Made by a program: the position numbers and the translations under genes
Notes under the pieces: generated by a model
The model's database searches: none
What the model was told of the DNA's origin: nothing
Seen by the model: only the letters and a program-made list of their open reading frames with translations
Assembly (NCBI GenBank): GCA_964589625.1
Contig: CAZPSH010000004.1
Location: forward strand, 1-64,000
DNA length: 64,000 bases
Reading direction: 5' to 3'
Source of the DNA: JBFLVU01 sp964589625
GTDB lineage: Bacteria > Acidobacteriota > UBA4820 > DSQY01
Part shown: positions 25,840 through 34,298 of the stretch, in pieces
How the letters are laid out: every line of letters begins with the position of its first letter
How positions within the stretch are numbered: the stretch's first letter is position 1

Positions 25840-27928
25840 CCCGAGCCGGACCCGCCCGGCGGCGCCGTCCCTGCCCGCGATCCGGAGACGGCCAGCCCTC
25901 GGGGGCAAATTGCGCTTCGCCCACGAGACGGTCCACGCGGGCCAACCGCACGGAAAGAAGGTCGCCGACCTGGAGTCGCGCCCCGCTGAACCGGCCCCGG
26001 GCCGCCAGGCCGTCGCGCTCCACGGTGAGGTAGTCGCCCTCCATGAGCGAGAAGGGACACACCCCTTCGATGAGATGGTCCACCAGCTCGATCCGGGCCC
26101 CGAAGCGAGTAAACCCCAGCAGGATGGCCTGAAAGGTGTCTCCCAGGCGCCCGGAGAGAAACACCATCTGGTGCCAGCTCACCACCTCCCGTTCGGCTAG
26201 GTCTGCCGCCCTCTCCGTCGAGGAACAGTGGTTTGCGAGTTCTTCGACGGCCTCTTCTTTTTCGAGATCCCCCCCCAGCAGGGCCCGGTGGACCACCAGG
26301 TCGGGGTAGCGGCGGATGGGCGACGTGAAGTGGCAGTACGTACGGAATCCCAGCCCGTAGTGAAGCCTCGGCGCAGGGGCGTACCGGGCCTGTGCCATGG
26401 CCCTCAGGATGAGGTACGAGACGAGTTTGGCGGCGCGGTGGCCCTCGCACCGGCGGAGCACGGTCTGCAATGCCCGGGGATCGGACAGGTCCCGCATACC
26501 CGCCGTCCCAAGCCCCAGCGCGTTCAGGAGGGGCCGGAGGGCTTCGAGCTTTTCGGGGTCCGGAGGATCATGGACTCTGAAGAGGGCGAGACTTCCCCTC
26601 CGGGCCAGCTCGCGCGCCACGGCGACGTTGGCCGCGACCATGGCCTCCTCCACCAATCGGTGAGTCGCCAGGCGGACCGAGGGCAGGACGTCCTCCACAC
26701 GCCCCGTGAGGCCAAAGCGCAGGCTGGCCTCGGGGAGGTCCAGGTCGAGGGAGCCGATGGAGAGCCGGTGTTTGAAGAGGGCCTCGGATAGGTCCCGAGC
26801 GTCGCGAAGGAGCCGGGCTAAGTGGGGCTCCTCGCGGGGGGCCTCCCCTTCCAGCAGATTCTGGGCCTCCTCGTAGGACAGGACCGCATCGGCGCGGATC
26901 ACGCTGCGGTAAAAGCCCGCCCTTCGCACGCGTCCCGACGGGTCCACCGTGAGGTCCACCGTAACCGCGGGGCGGGTTTGGCCCTCGAGAAGCGAACAGG
27001 AGTTCGCCGAGAGGGCGCGGGGGAGCATGGGGTAGACCGTTCCGGGGAGGTAGACGCTGTTTCCGCGGCGGCGCGCCTCCCGGTCTAGGTCTGTGCCCCG
27101 ACGGACGAAACAGGAGACGTCCGCGATGTGAACCCAGAGCCGGTACCCCTCTCCCTCACGGCGGACCGAAAGGGCGTCGTCGTGGTCCCTGGCGTCGGCG
27201 GGATCGAGGGTCAGGGTGGGGAGGTCCCTCAAGTCCTTCCGCCCCTCGACGGAATCGGCGCCCTCGGACGCAGCCGCGGCCTCGGCCTCCACCTCTTGGG
27301 GAAACTCCGCATCCAATCCGAACCGCCCCTCGGCCGCGCGAACCGGGGTATTGGGGTCGTCGAAGTCCCCCAGAAGGACGGCGGAGGAGGCCGCGGCGAA
27401 ATCCGCCTCGGGGCCGGGAACCACAGCCACTACGCGCCCCTCCAAAGAGGCCGAATCTCTCAGGGCGATGGAGGGCTGGGAACCGCCGAGGGGAAATACC
27501 CGCCCGGACTGGACGAGCCCGACGACGGGACGCGCGGTCCGTGAAAGGACCCGCGCCACGTGGGCCTCGGGCCGCCCCCTTCCACCCCGTCCCGGGACGA
27601 TGTGAGCCGAAACCCGGTCTCCCTCCAGAGCCCCGCCCGTCTTTCCCGGAGGCACAAAGAGGTCTTCTCCACCCGTGTCCGGCGTGAGGAAACCGAAGCC
27701 GCCGCGAGCCGAATGGAACGACCCGGAGACGGCCCGGGGGCGCCGGGCAAGACGAACAAGGCGCCTCGCCCGCTCCACGAGGCCCTGGGCCTCCAGCGCG
27801 CGGACGATCCCCTCCAGGGCGTACCGCTTCTTGCCCGTGAAGCCGAGTTCGGAAGCCATCCGGTTGAGGGTGAACCCCTCGTCGGGTCGGCTTTCCAGGA
27901 GGGAGAGAACCTCGTCCCGCAGGCTCAT
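25835..27928 (-). CDS. rnr: RNase R / RNase II family 3'-5' exoribonuclease
   Basis: Processive hydrolytic exoribonuclease releasing 5'-nucleoside monophosphates. The 697-aa protein has an N-terminal winged helix (1-65), cold-shock domains (about 66-200), an RNB catalytic domain with DPADARDHDDA (242-252) carrying the Mg-binding aspartates, HFTSPIRRYPDLVVHR, and a C-terminal S1-like segment (about 600-680) ending in a basic tail. It follows cpsB with 1 nt between stop and start and precedes AMP phosphorylase by 48 nt. The placement suggests a supply of NMPs to that enzyme; this is an inference from gene order. Confidence 0.93.
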   Translation of the reverse strand: MSLRDEVLSLLESRPDEGFTLNRMASELGFTGKKRYALEGIVRALEAQGLVERARRLVRLARRPRAVSGSFHSARGGFGFLTPDTGGEDLFVPPGKTGGALEGDRVSAHIVPGRGGRGRPEAHVARVLSRTARPVVGLVQSGRVFPLGGSQPSIALRDSASLEGRVVAVVPGPEADFAAASSAVLLGDFDDPNTPVRAAEGRFGLDAEFPQEVEAEAAAASEGADSVEGRKDLRDLPTLTLDPADARDHDDALSVRREGEGYRLWVHIADVSCFVRRGTDLDREARRRGNSVYLPGTVYPMLPRALSANSCSLLEGQTRPAVTVDLTVDPSGRVRRAGFYRSVIRADAVLSYEEAQNLLEGEAPREEPHLARLLRDARDLSEALFKHRLSIGSLDLDLPEASLRFGLTGRVEDVLPSVRLATHRLVEEAMVAANVAVARELARRGSLALFRVHDPPDPEKLEALRPLLNALGLGTAGMRDLSDPRALQTVLRRCEGHRAAKLVSYLILRAMAQARYAPAPRLHYGLGFRTYCHFTSPIRRYPDLVVHRALLGGDLEKEEAVEELANHCSSTERAADLAEREVVSWHQMVFLSGRLGDTFQAILLGFTRFGARIELVDHLIEGVCPFSLMEGDYLTVERDGLAARGRFSGARLQVGDLLSVRLARVDRLVGEAQFAPEGWPSPDRGQGRRRRAGPARV

Positions 27929-27929
27929 T

Positions 27930-28691
27930 TCAGGGGCGCCAAAGCCCGCGCTTGCGGGCGGCGCAGAGGACGGGCAGGACGGGCTCGCCGTTCAGGAGCC
28001 TTCTCGGGTTGACCACGCACAGGCGCCGGGCGGCCTCCCGGCCATACCGCCGGACGACAATCTCCACGGCCTCGCGGAAGACAGGCCTTCGGCCCGTGGG
28101 AGAATGCGCGTCGGAGGCCATCACGTGAGCCCACCCTCGCTCCATAAAGGCGAAGGACGCCTTCTGGATCGCCGAACCGAAGTGGCCCGCCACGCTGGCG
28201 CAGGTGAGCTGGAAGGGGATCCCCGCCTCGGCCATGCCGGAAAGCCGCCCGGGGTCCCGTTGCACGTAAGGGTAGCGCTCCGGGTGGGCCAGGACCGGTT
28301 CCGCCCCGGCCAGACGGAGGCGGTAAAGGACTTCTTCCGCCCCGGGCGGACATATGAGGAGGGGGAGTTCCACGAGGACGTACGCGGCCCTCTCGCCCAG
28401 CGGAAGGAGTTCTCCGGACGACCAGGCCTCGGCCAGGTCCGGCCGGAAGTGCACCTCGCCTCCCAAGTGCAATTCGATCCCCCGGCCCGAAGCCTTCTCC
28501 GACCAGGCGCGAAACGCCTCACGGAGGACCTCGGGGCGGTTGGGATACCGGTCAAGCCACATGTGGGGAGTCACGCAAAGCGCCGATACCTTCTCCTCGC
28601 GAGCCTGGGCGAGCATGGCCGAGGACTCCGCCCAGTCCGCCGCGCCGTCGTCCACCCCGGGCAGAAGGTGGCAGTGGATGTCCACATACAT
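27930..28691 (-). CDS. CpsB/YwqE-type PHP-fold protein tyrosine phosphatase
   Basis: 253-aa PHP-superfamily metal-dependent phosphatase. DIHCHLLPGVDDGA (residues 4-17) carries the first metal ligands, CVTPHMW the next, GGEVHF another, AHPERYPYVQ and MASDAHSPTGRRP the last. This order is that of CpsB/CapC/YwqE, which dephosphorylate bacterial tyrosine kinases controlling polysaccharide export. No polysaccharide or BY-kinase gene is nearby. It heads the rnr-AMP-pathway run, which is unusual; it may simply share a transcript. Confidence 0.85.
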   Translation of the reverse strand: MYVDIHCHLLPGVDDGAADWAESSAMLAQAREEKVSALCVTPHMWLDRYPNRPEVLREAFRAWSEKASGRGIELHLGGEVHFRPDLAEAWSSGELLPLGERAAYVLVELPLLICPPGAEEVLYRLRLAGAEPVLAHPERYPYVQRDPGRLSGMAEAGIPFQLTCASVAGHFGSAIQKASFAFMERGWAHVMASDAHSPTGRRPVFREAVEIVVRRYGREAARRLCVVNPRRLLNGEPVLPVLCAARKRGLWRP

Positions 28692-28797
28692 ATCCGCCTC
28701 GCGCTTTGGCGGCTACGTTCCGGGCGGGCGCTCCCTTCCCCCCGGCCGTTCCGGCCTCTTGGGACCCGGCGCCCGCCCTGACGAAGTCCGCCACAGG

Positions 28798-28809
28798 TAT
28801 GCTAGCATA
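28798..28809. repeat. 12-bp palindrome between divergent operons
   Basis: Perfect palindrome TATGCTAGCATA in the 143-nt gap between divergently transcribed cpsB and the dCMP deaminase gene. It could be an operator or a -10-like element; there is no matching -35 hexamer at normal spacing. Confidence 0.35.
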
Positions 28810-28834
28810 GTGGCCCATCGGCGAGGTCTGGCAC

Positions 28835-29260
28835 ATGCGAAAATCCTGGGACGCTTACTTCATGGACATCGGGCGGGAGGTGGCGAGCCGTGCTACCTGC
28901 GACCGGAAGCATGTCGGTTGCGTACTCGTGAAAGACAAGTACATCATCGCGACGGGCTACAACGGGTCCGTAGCGGGCTTGCCCCACTGCGACGAGGCGG
29001 GTCATATGATGGTGAACGGCCACTGCGAGAGAACGAGCCACGCCGAGGCCAACGCCATCGTCCAGGCTGCCAAGCACGGGGTTTCCACCGACGGCGCCAC
29101 GGCCTACATCACCGCCTCCCCCTGTTGGACCTGCTTCAAGCTGCTCGCCTCCTCGGGGATCCGCCGCATCGTGTTCGGCGAGTTCTACCGGGACGACCGG
29201 ATCTTCGAAGCCGCCCGGGACCTGGGCATCGAGCTGGTGGACGCCTCCGGACAATCCTGA
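28835..29260 (+). CDS. dCMP deaminase (ComEB-like)
   Basis: 141-aa zinc deaminase producing dUMP for thymidylate synthesis. The zinc site is His69-Ala-Glu71 (TSHAEANAI) with Cys97 and Cys100 in SPCWTC, and the N-terminal half carries Cys/His residues (CDRKHVGC, LPHC) typical of the dCMP group with an extra zinc. It is followed 16 nt later by prmC and is likely cotranscribed. dUTPase (7.5 kb) and thymidylate kinase (44 kb) complete the same pathway elsewhere. Confidence 0.9.
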   Translation: MRKSWDAYFMDIGREVASRATCDRKHVGCVLVKDKYIIATGYNGSVAGLPHCDEAGHMMVNGHCERTSHAEANAIVQAAKHGVSTDGATAYITASPCWTCFKLLASSGIRRIVFGEFYRDDRIFEAARDLGIELVDASGQS

Positions 29261-29276
29261 AGAGAGGGGTGCGGCC

Positions 29277-30116
29277 GTGGACGCGGGGGAATGGCTCCAG
29301 GAGGCCCACGGACGGCTGAGGGCTTCGGGTGTCCCCCACCCGGGCCGGGATGCCCTCCTTCTCTTGTCGCACACGCTGCGGGCGGATAAGGCGGAGGTGC
29401 TGGCCCACCCGGAGAGGGAGATCCCGCCGCCGTTGATCCCCTTGCTCCAGAGCCTCCTCTCCCGGCGCGAGGGCCGGGAGCCCCTTCAGTACATCCGGGG
29501 ATTTCAGGAATTTTGGGGGCGGAGGGTGCGCGTGGGTCCCGGATGCCTCATCCCCAGACCCGAGACGGAGCACCTCGTTGAAACGGCCCTGCATCTTCTC
29601 CGCGGCCGGACCGACCCGAAGATCGCCGAAGCGGGAACCGGTTCGGGTGCCGTTCTCCTCGCCCTTTCCGCGGAGAGGCCCGACGCCGTCCTCCTGGGGC
29701 TGGAGCGGGAGAGGGGGGCCCTGGCCTGGAGCCGCGCCAACCTGTGCGGCCGGCCCAACGCGCATCTGGTTCAGGGGGATTTCCTTCGACCGCCCCTCGC
29801 GGGGGGGCTGGACCTCGTGATCAGCAACCCCCCTTACGTGACGGATCCGGAGTGGGACGATCTTCCCCCCGAGGTGCGCCTCTTCGAGCCGGAGCCGGCC
29901 CTCCGTTGCGGCCCCAGTCCCCTGGCCCCCTACCGGGCCCTAGCGGCTTTCGCCGTTTGGGCGCTCCGGCCAGGAGGCCATCTCCTGTGCGAGATCGGAA
30001 CGGCCCAGGCGCGGAGGGCCCGGGCCTTGAAAAGCCTCCACGGGAACCTTCTGTGGAGGTTCTCCCGGCGCGATCTCGCGGGGCGGCTTCGCGTCTGTGC
30101 GTGGGAACGGTCTTGA
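29277..30116 (+). CDS. prmC: Release factor glutamine methyltransferase
   Basis: N5-methylates the GGQ glutamine of peptide-chain release factors. The 279-aa protein has an N-terminal helical domain (1-75), PLQYIRGFQEFWG, LIPRPETE (substrate-adjacent loop), the SAM-binding AGTGSGA (residues 119-125) and the catalytic NPPY (184-187). The start is GTG at 29277 with a purine-rich GAGAGGGG upstream. It converges with the large TPR gene across 42 nt. Confidence 0.93.
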   Translation: MDAGEWLQEAHGRLRASGVPHPGRDALLLLSHTLRADKAEVLAHPEREIPPPLIPLLQSLLSRREGREPLQYIRGFQEFWGRRVRVGPGCLIPRPETEHLVETALHLLRGRTDPKIAEAGTGSGAVLLALSAERPDAVLLGLERERGALAWSRANLCGRPNAHLVQGDFLRPPLAGGLDLVISNPPYVTDPEWDDLPPEVRLFEPEPALRCGPSPLAPYRALAAFAVWALRPGGHLLCEIGTAQARRARALKSLHGNLLWRFSRRDLAGRLRVCAWERS

Positions 30117-30158
30117 TTCCATAGCCCTCCGGACGGATCCGGCCGGGCCGAGGAAGGC

Positions 30159-33100
30159 CTATCTTCCGGAATACCGCTTGATCCGGCTCCGGATGTCGCG
30201 GTAGCTGGCGTCGGAGGCGTACACCTCGCGGAAGAGGGCTCCCGCCTCCTCCCCGTTGCCCATCTCCTCCAGGGTGTCGGCGAGATCGTACTTGATGCCC
30301 GTCATGACCTCCTCCGGGAATCCCTGGGCCGTGAGTCCCTTGCGATACCACTTCTCCGCCAGTTCCAGCAGCCCCTTTTGCCGGAAGCAGATCCCCAGCA
30401 TGGAGCAACATTCCACAAAATACTGGGGGGACCTCGCCGCCAATTGGAACTCTCCGATGGCCTCGTCCAGAAGCTCCATCTCCTTGTAGGCGATGCCGAG
30501 GTTGTAGTGGGTGGCGAAGTCCTCCTCGCCGACCTTTTTTTCCACACCCTTCTTGAACTCCTCGAAGACCTCCTCGAAGGACATCTCCTCCGGAGATTTG
30601 GGAGCTTCTTCGAAGAGGGATTCCTCGGAGGACTGGAGCCCCTCGAGAGCCGCGCCCAATTCGTTGGCCAGCTCCAGGAACTCGTCCTTCCCAGACTCCT
30701 CGGTGAAGGCCTTCTGGTCGCGTTCGAGCACGTCGGGCGGAAGGAGTTCCTCCAAGCTCACCTTGAGCTTCGTCCGGCTCTTGGGTGGTACCGCGGCAGT
30801 GGCGGCCAGAGGACCCCCGGCCGATACCTCTTCCATGGGGCTCGCCGCCTCTTCCGCCAGGGCCCCTACCTCTTCCAGGAGAGGCGCATCGAGGGCTGGG
30901 GGTTCCTCATCGGCGAGCGGCCCTTCAGGAAGGGCGGGCTCCTCCAGAAGAACTTCCTCCGGACCCGAATCCAGCACGAGTTCGACGGATTCCCGGACGG
31001 CGCCCTCGGCGATCGGCTCCGGGGTGGAGATCTCGATGACCGGCGCCTCCTCCTCCGGCGGCCCGACCAAGGACTCGAAGGGTGCCGGTGGCTCTTGAAG
31101 CGCCTCGTCCAACCGGCGCCGGAGGTCCAACACCTTCGGGTGGCCGGCCCAACCCGATTCGAGACCCTCCAGGGCCCGCTTGGCCTCACCGAACAACTCC
31201 TGGCTGAGGTAGAACTCCGCCTCTTCCAGGCTCTCCGTGAGTTCGGAATCCGTGTGGATCTCTTCTTCGGAGAGCTCAAGGGAGAGGGAGGCGACGGCCG
31301 ACGCGGGCTCCGGCACGAGCGGCGCCTCCTCTGAGGGCGCCTCCTGCGGTAGGGGCTCCTCCCGAGCCGGCGCCTCTTCCACGGGCTCCACCCGGGGTTC
31401 GTTTTCGAGAGGCATTCCGCCGACATCGTCCAGGGAGATCTCGACCTCGACTTCGGCGGGCTCCTGCCGCGGGGAAGCCACATCCGGGAGAAGCAAGTCC
31501 AGATCGAGCTCCGGCATTCCTTGCCGGCTTGCGGCCGGCGCCTTGACCGGCTCGAGGAACTCCCGGAGGGCGTCGCTGTTGGGGTCAAGGGCGCGGGCTT
31601 CCTCGACGAGGTTGTCTCGGGTCTCCCGGTCTCCCTGGACCTCGAAGACGCGGGCGAGCTTCAGAATCTGCCGCACGGCTTTGTCGGGCTTTTTCTGCTT
31701 CCGAAAGATGGAGATGAGCTTCTGGTGGGCGTGGACGTGGTCCGGAGCCTTGCGGAGGATGGCCTGCAGTTCGGCGATGGCTTTGTCCGCGAACCCGTAC
31801 TTGAGGAAGACTTCCGCTTCCGTGAGCTGCTCGCGAATGACCTCGGCCTCCCGGGGGGTGAACACCTTGCCCGCAGGTACGGGCCCAGGCATCTCCGGCT
31901 CGCCCACCGCCCTCCCCGCCGAAGGTCTCGGCGCCTGCGTCGGCGGGGCGGGCCCGGGGAGGGTAGGACGCCCCGTCCCCGAGGAGAGGGAGGCGGTGAC
32001 GTCCGCCTGCTCCATGTGGAGGTCGCCCACGTCGATTTCGATCTCGAGCTCGCCGGTTTCCTCCGCCGAAGCCGACAGGTCCTCCGGTTCGGTCACGGGA
32101 GGTGCAGGGGCCTGGACCGGCTTCTCGGGCGCCAGGGACGGCAGGGGAGGTGGTGGAGCGCCCCCACCCCGAAGACGATCCAGCCTCTCCCGGTAGAGGG
32201 GGTTGGCCGGATCGATCCGGACCATCTCCTCCACGGCCGCCCGGGCCTCCCTGTCGTTCTTCCGATCCTCGGCCGTGGCCGCGAGGTTGGACAGGGCCGC
32301 CAGAAGGCGGCGCGCGTCCCCCGACCTCCGCGCCACATCGACGAGCCCCTTGAGGCCCTCCAGACTGCCGGGCGCGTGCGCGAGGACCTCGTTCAGGAGG
32401 ACCTCCACGTCTGCCAGGCGGGCGGGATCGCAGGACTTTCCCCAGGCCGCTAGGGTGGCGAAGGCCTCCCCGTGGCGATTCGCTCCAACCAGAAGATTGA
32501 CGTACCGGCTGTGCGCCGCAACGCTGTCGGGTCTGGATTTCAGGAGGCGCAGGCACAGGGCCTCCGCATCTTTGTTTCGCTGGGTCTCGCTCAGGGCGTC
32601 GATCTTGAGCAGAAGGAGGGATTCGGCGTCCGGGTGCTTTTCCAGGAGGCTGTCCAGGATCCCGATGGCGTGCTGGGCCTGCTGTCCCGTAAGGAGCTTC
32701 TTGATCAAGCCTTCGAGCGGCCGGATGTTCTCCGGACTCAGCTGGAGCGCCCTCTCGAAGAGCCTGGCGGCCTCCTTCAGAAGCCCCTCCGAGACGAGCT
32801 GGTTCGCCGCCTTCAAATATTCGCGCACGCCCTCAGCGGTCCGTCCGAGCTTGAGGAGGTTGTCCCCGACCTGAACGCGGATCTTGATGTTCTCCGGCTC
32901 CAGGTCGAGCACCTTCCGTTGAACCCGGATGAGCGCGTCGAGATTGCCGCTTTGGCCCACAAGGCGGCCGACCTGGTCGTACGCGAGCCTCGCCTCCCGG
33001 ATGAAACCCTGCTGCTCCGAGAGAGATCCCAGCATCTCCCACGCCTGAAGGTTCTCCGGCTGCTCCCTCGTGGCGATCTTCAAGGATGCGACGGCCTTGG

Positions 33101-33326
33101 TGGCGAAGCCGTCCTTCGCATAGAGCTCCGCCACCTTGATCAGCATGGGCACGGCCGAGGCCTTGTTTCCCATGCGGAGGTAAAGGTTTCCGATCTGGTT
33201 GAGCGTCTGGATGTCGCGGGGGTTGTCCTCCGCCAGTTTCTGGAGTTCGCGGACGGCGTCCTGAATGCGGTTCGCCCGCAGGAACTTGTCCACGTTGGCC
33301 TTGGTCTTCGCTCGGTCCAGGGCCAT
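30159..33326 (-). CDS. Large tetratricopeptide-repeat protein
   Basis: 1055-aa cytoplasmic protein without signal peptide. N-terminal TPRs (about residues 1-440) are well formed (for example NPRDIQTLNQIGNLYLRMG and HPDAESLLLLKIDAL). Acidic, Pro/Glu-rich low-complexity linkers (about 445-550 and 690-930) alternate with further TPRs (about 555-680 and 930-1050). Nothing indicates an enzyme. Similar TPR/acidic-linker proteins are often associated with motility or gliding-like machineries, but no such assignment is supported here. Start ATG 33326 shares one base with the rnhB stop (TGATG), so it is the tail of the ribosomal-protein operon. Confidence 0.85.
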   Translation of the reverse strand: MALDRAKTKANVDKFLRANRIQDAVRELQKLAEDNPRDIQTLNQIGNLYLRMGNKASAVPMLIKVAELYAKDGFATKAVASLKIATREQPENLQAWEMLGSLSEQQGFIREARLAYDQVGRLVGQSGNLDALIRVQRKVLDLEPENIKIRVQVGDNLLKLGRTAEGVREYLKAANQLVSEGLLKEAARLFERALQLSPENIRPLEGLIKKLLTGQQAQHAIGILDSLLEKHPDAESLLLLKIDALSETQRNKDAEALCLRLLKSRPDSVAAHSRYVNLLVGANRHGEAFATLAAWGKSCDPARLADVEVLLNEVLAHAPGSLEGLKGLVDVARRSGDARRLLAALSNLAATAEDRKNDREARAAVEEMVRIDPANPLYRERLDRLRGGGAPPPPLPSLAPEKPVQAPAPPVTEPEDLSASAEETGELEIEIDVGDLHMEQADVTASLSSGTGRPTLPGPAPPTQAPRPSAGRAVGEPEMPGPVPAGKVFTPREAEVIREQLTEAEVFLKYGFADKAIAELQAILRKAPDHVHAHQKLISIFRKQKKPDKAVRQILKLARVFEVQGDRETRDNLVEEARALDPNSDALREFLEPVKAPAASRQGMPELDLDLLLPDVASPRQEPAEVEVEISLDDVGGMPLENEPRVEPVEEAPAREEPLPQEAPSEEAPLVPEPASAVASLSLELSEEEIHTDSELTESLEEAEFYLSQELFGEAKRALEGLESGWAGHPKVLDLRRRLDEALQEPPAPFESLVGPPEEEAPVIEISTPEPIAEGAVRESVELVLDSGPEEVLLEEPALPEGPLADEEPPALDAPLLEEVGALAEEAASPMEEVSAGGPLAATAAVPPKSRTKLKVSLEELLPPDVLERDQKAFTEESGKDEFLELANELGAALEGLQSSEESLFEEAPKSPEEMSFEEVFEEFKKGVEKKVGEEDFATHYNLGIAYKEMELLDEAIGEFQLAARSPQYFVECCSMLGICFRQKGLLELAEKWYRKGLTAQGFPEEVMTGIKYDLADTLEEMGNGEEAGALFREVYASDASYRDIRSRIKRYSGR

Positions 33327-33937
33327 CAGACTGTCTCCTGCTCCACGCCGCGGAAGGTGCGCCGGTGCTGCGGCGTGGGCCCCAACCTTCGCAGGGCCTC
33401 CAGGTGGCTCTGCGTGGCATACCCCTTGTGCCGCCCGAGCCCATACCCAGGGAACTGGCGGTCCATCTCCATTAGGAGCCGGTCCCTCGTGACCTTGGCC
33501 ACGATGGAAGCGGCCGCAACGCTGGCGGAGCACCCGTCTCCGTGTACGACGGCCCGTCCCGTCAAGGATACTCCAGGATAGTGAGGGCCGTCTACCAGCA
33601 CGAAGTCCGGCCGGGGCGTGCCCAGGCCATCGAGGGCCCGCGCCATGGCCACGAGCGAGGCTCTTAGGATGTCCGTCGCGTCAATCTCCTCGCAGGTCGA
33701 TAATCCCGTGGCAAAGCGGTGCCCGTCCTCCGCAAGCCGATCGTACAGGTTTTCCCTCGATGGCTCGGAGAGGGTCTTCGAGTCCCGGTAGAGGGACAGG
33801 TCTCTCCGCCGATCCAGGACGACGGCCGCGGCGACGACGGGACCGAAGAGCGCCCCCCGGCCGGCCTCGTCCACACCGGCCACCACCGAGAATCCCCGGT
33901 CCCAGAGGTCCCGTTCGAGAACGAGAAGGTCGGGCAC
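33326..33937 (-). CDS. rnhB: Ribonuclease HII
   Basis: Cleaves RNA of RNA-DNA hybrids and misincorporated ribonucleotides. The 203-aa protein has the DEAGRG signature (Asp23-Glu24), LVDGPHYPG with the third acidic ligand and SIVAKVTRDRLM with the fourth. PGYGLGRHKGYAT is the C-terminal family block. I start at GTG 33937 because GAGGAGG lies 5 nt upstream. It lies 10 nt after rplS in the usual rplS-rnhB order. Confidence 0.94.
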   Translation of the reverse strand: MPDLLVLERDLWDRGFSVVAGVDEAGRGALFGPVVAAAVVLDRRRDLSLYRDSKTLSEPSRENLYDRLAEDGHRFATGLSTCEEIDATDILRASLVAMARALDGLGTPRPDFVLVDGPHYPGVSLTGRAVVHGDGCSASVAAASIVAKVTRDRLLMEMDRQFPGYGLGRHKGYATQSHLEALRRLGPTPQHRRTFRGVEQETV

Positions 33938-33947
33938 TCGGCCCTCC

Positions 33948-34298
33948 TCAGGCCTTGCCCACCTCCTCGATGCGCGCCTTCTTGCCCTTGAGGGCGCGGA
34001 GGTAGTAAAGCTTGGCCCTGCGGACCTTGCCTTCGGATACGAGTTCGATCCGGTCGAGGATGGGGCTGTGGAGGGGGAAGATCCTCTCCACGCCGATTCC
34101 TCCGGAGATCTTGCGGACCGTGATCGTCTCGCGGATGCCGCCGTGCTTCCGGGCCACGACCACGCCTTGGAACACCTGGAGGCGCTCCTTCTCTCCCTCA
34201 CGGACTTTCACATGGACTTTGACCGTATCCCCGGCCTTGAACTGGGGCAGGTCTGTCCGAAGACCTTCCTTTTCCACGGACCCGATTTTCTCACTCAT
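33948..34298 (-). CDS. rplS: 50S ribosomal protein L19
   Basis: 116-aa L19, at the 30S-50S interface. FKAGDTVKVHVKVREGEKER, VFQGVVVARKHGG, RIFPLHSPILDRIEL and the basic C-terminus KVRRAKLYYLRALKGKKARI are diagnostic. The start overlaps the trmD stop by 8 nt. It is part of rpsP-rimM-trmD-rplS-rnhB. Confidence 0.97.
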   Translation of the reverse strand: MSEKIGSVEKEGLRTDLPQFKAGDTVKVHVKVREGEKERLQVFQGVVVARKHGGIRETITVRKISGGIGVERIFPLHSPILDRIELVSEGKVRRAKLYYLRALKGKKARIEEVGKA

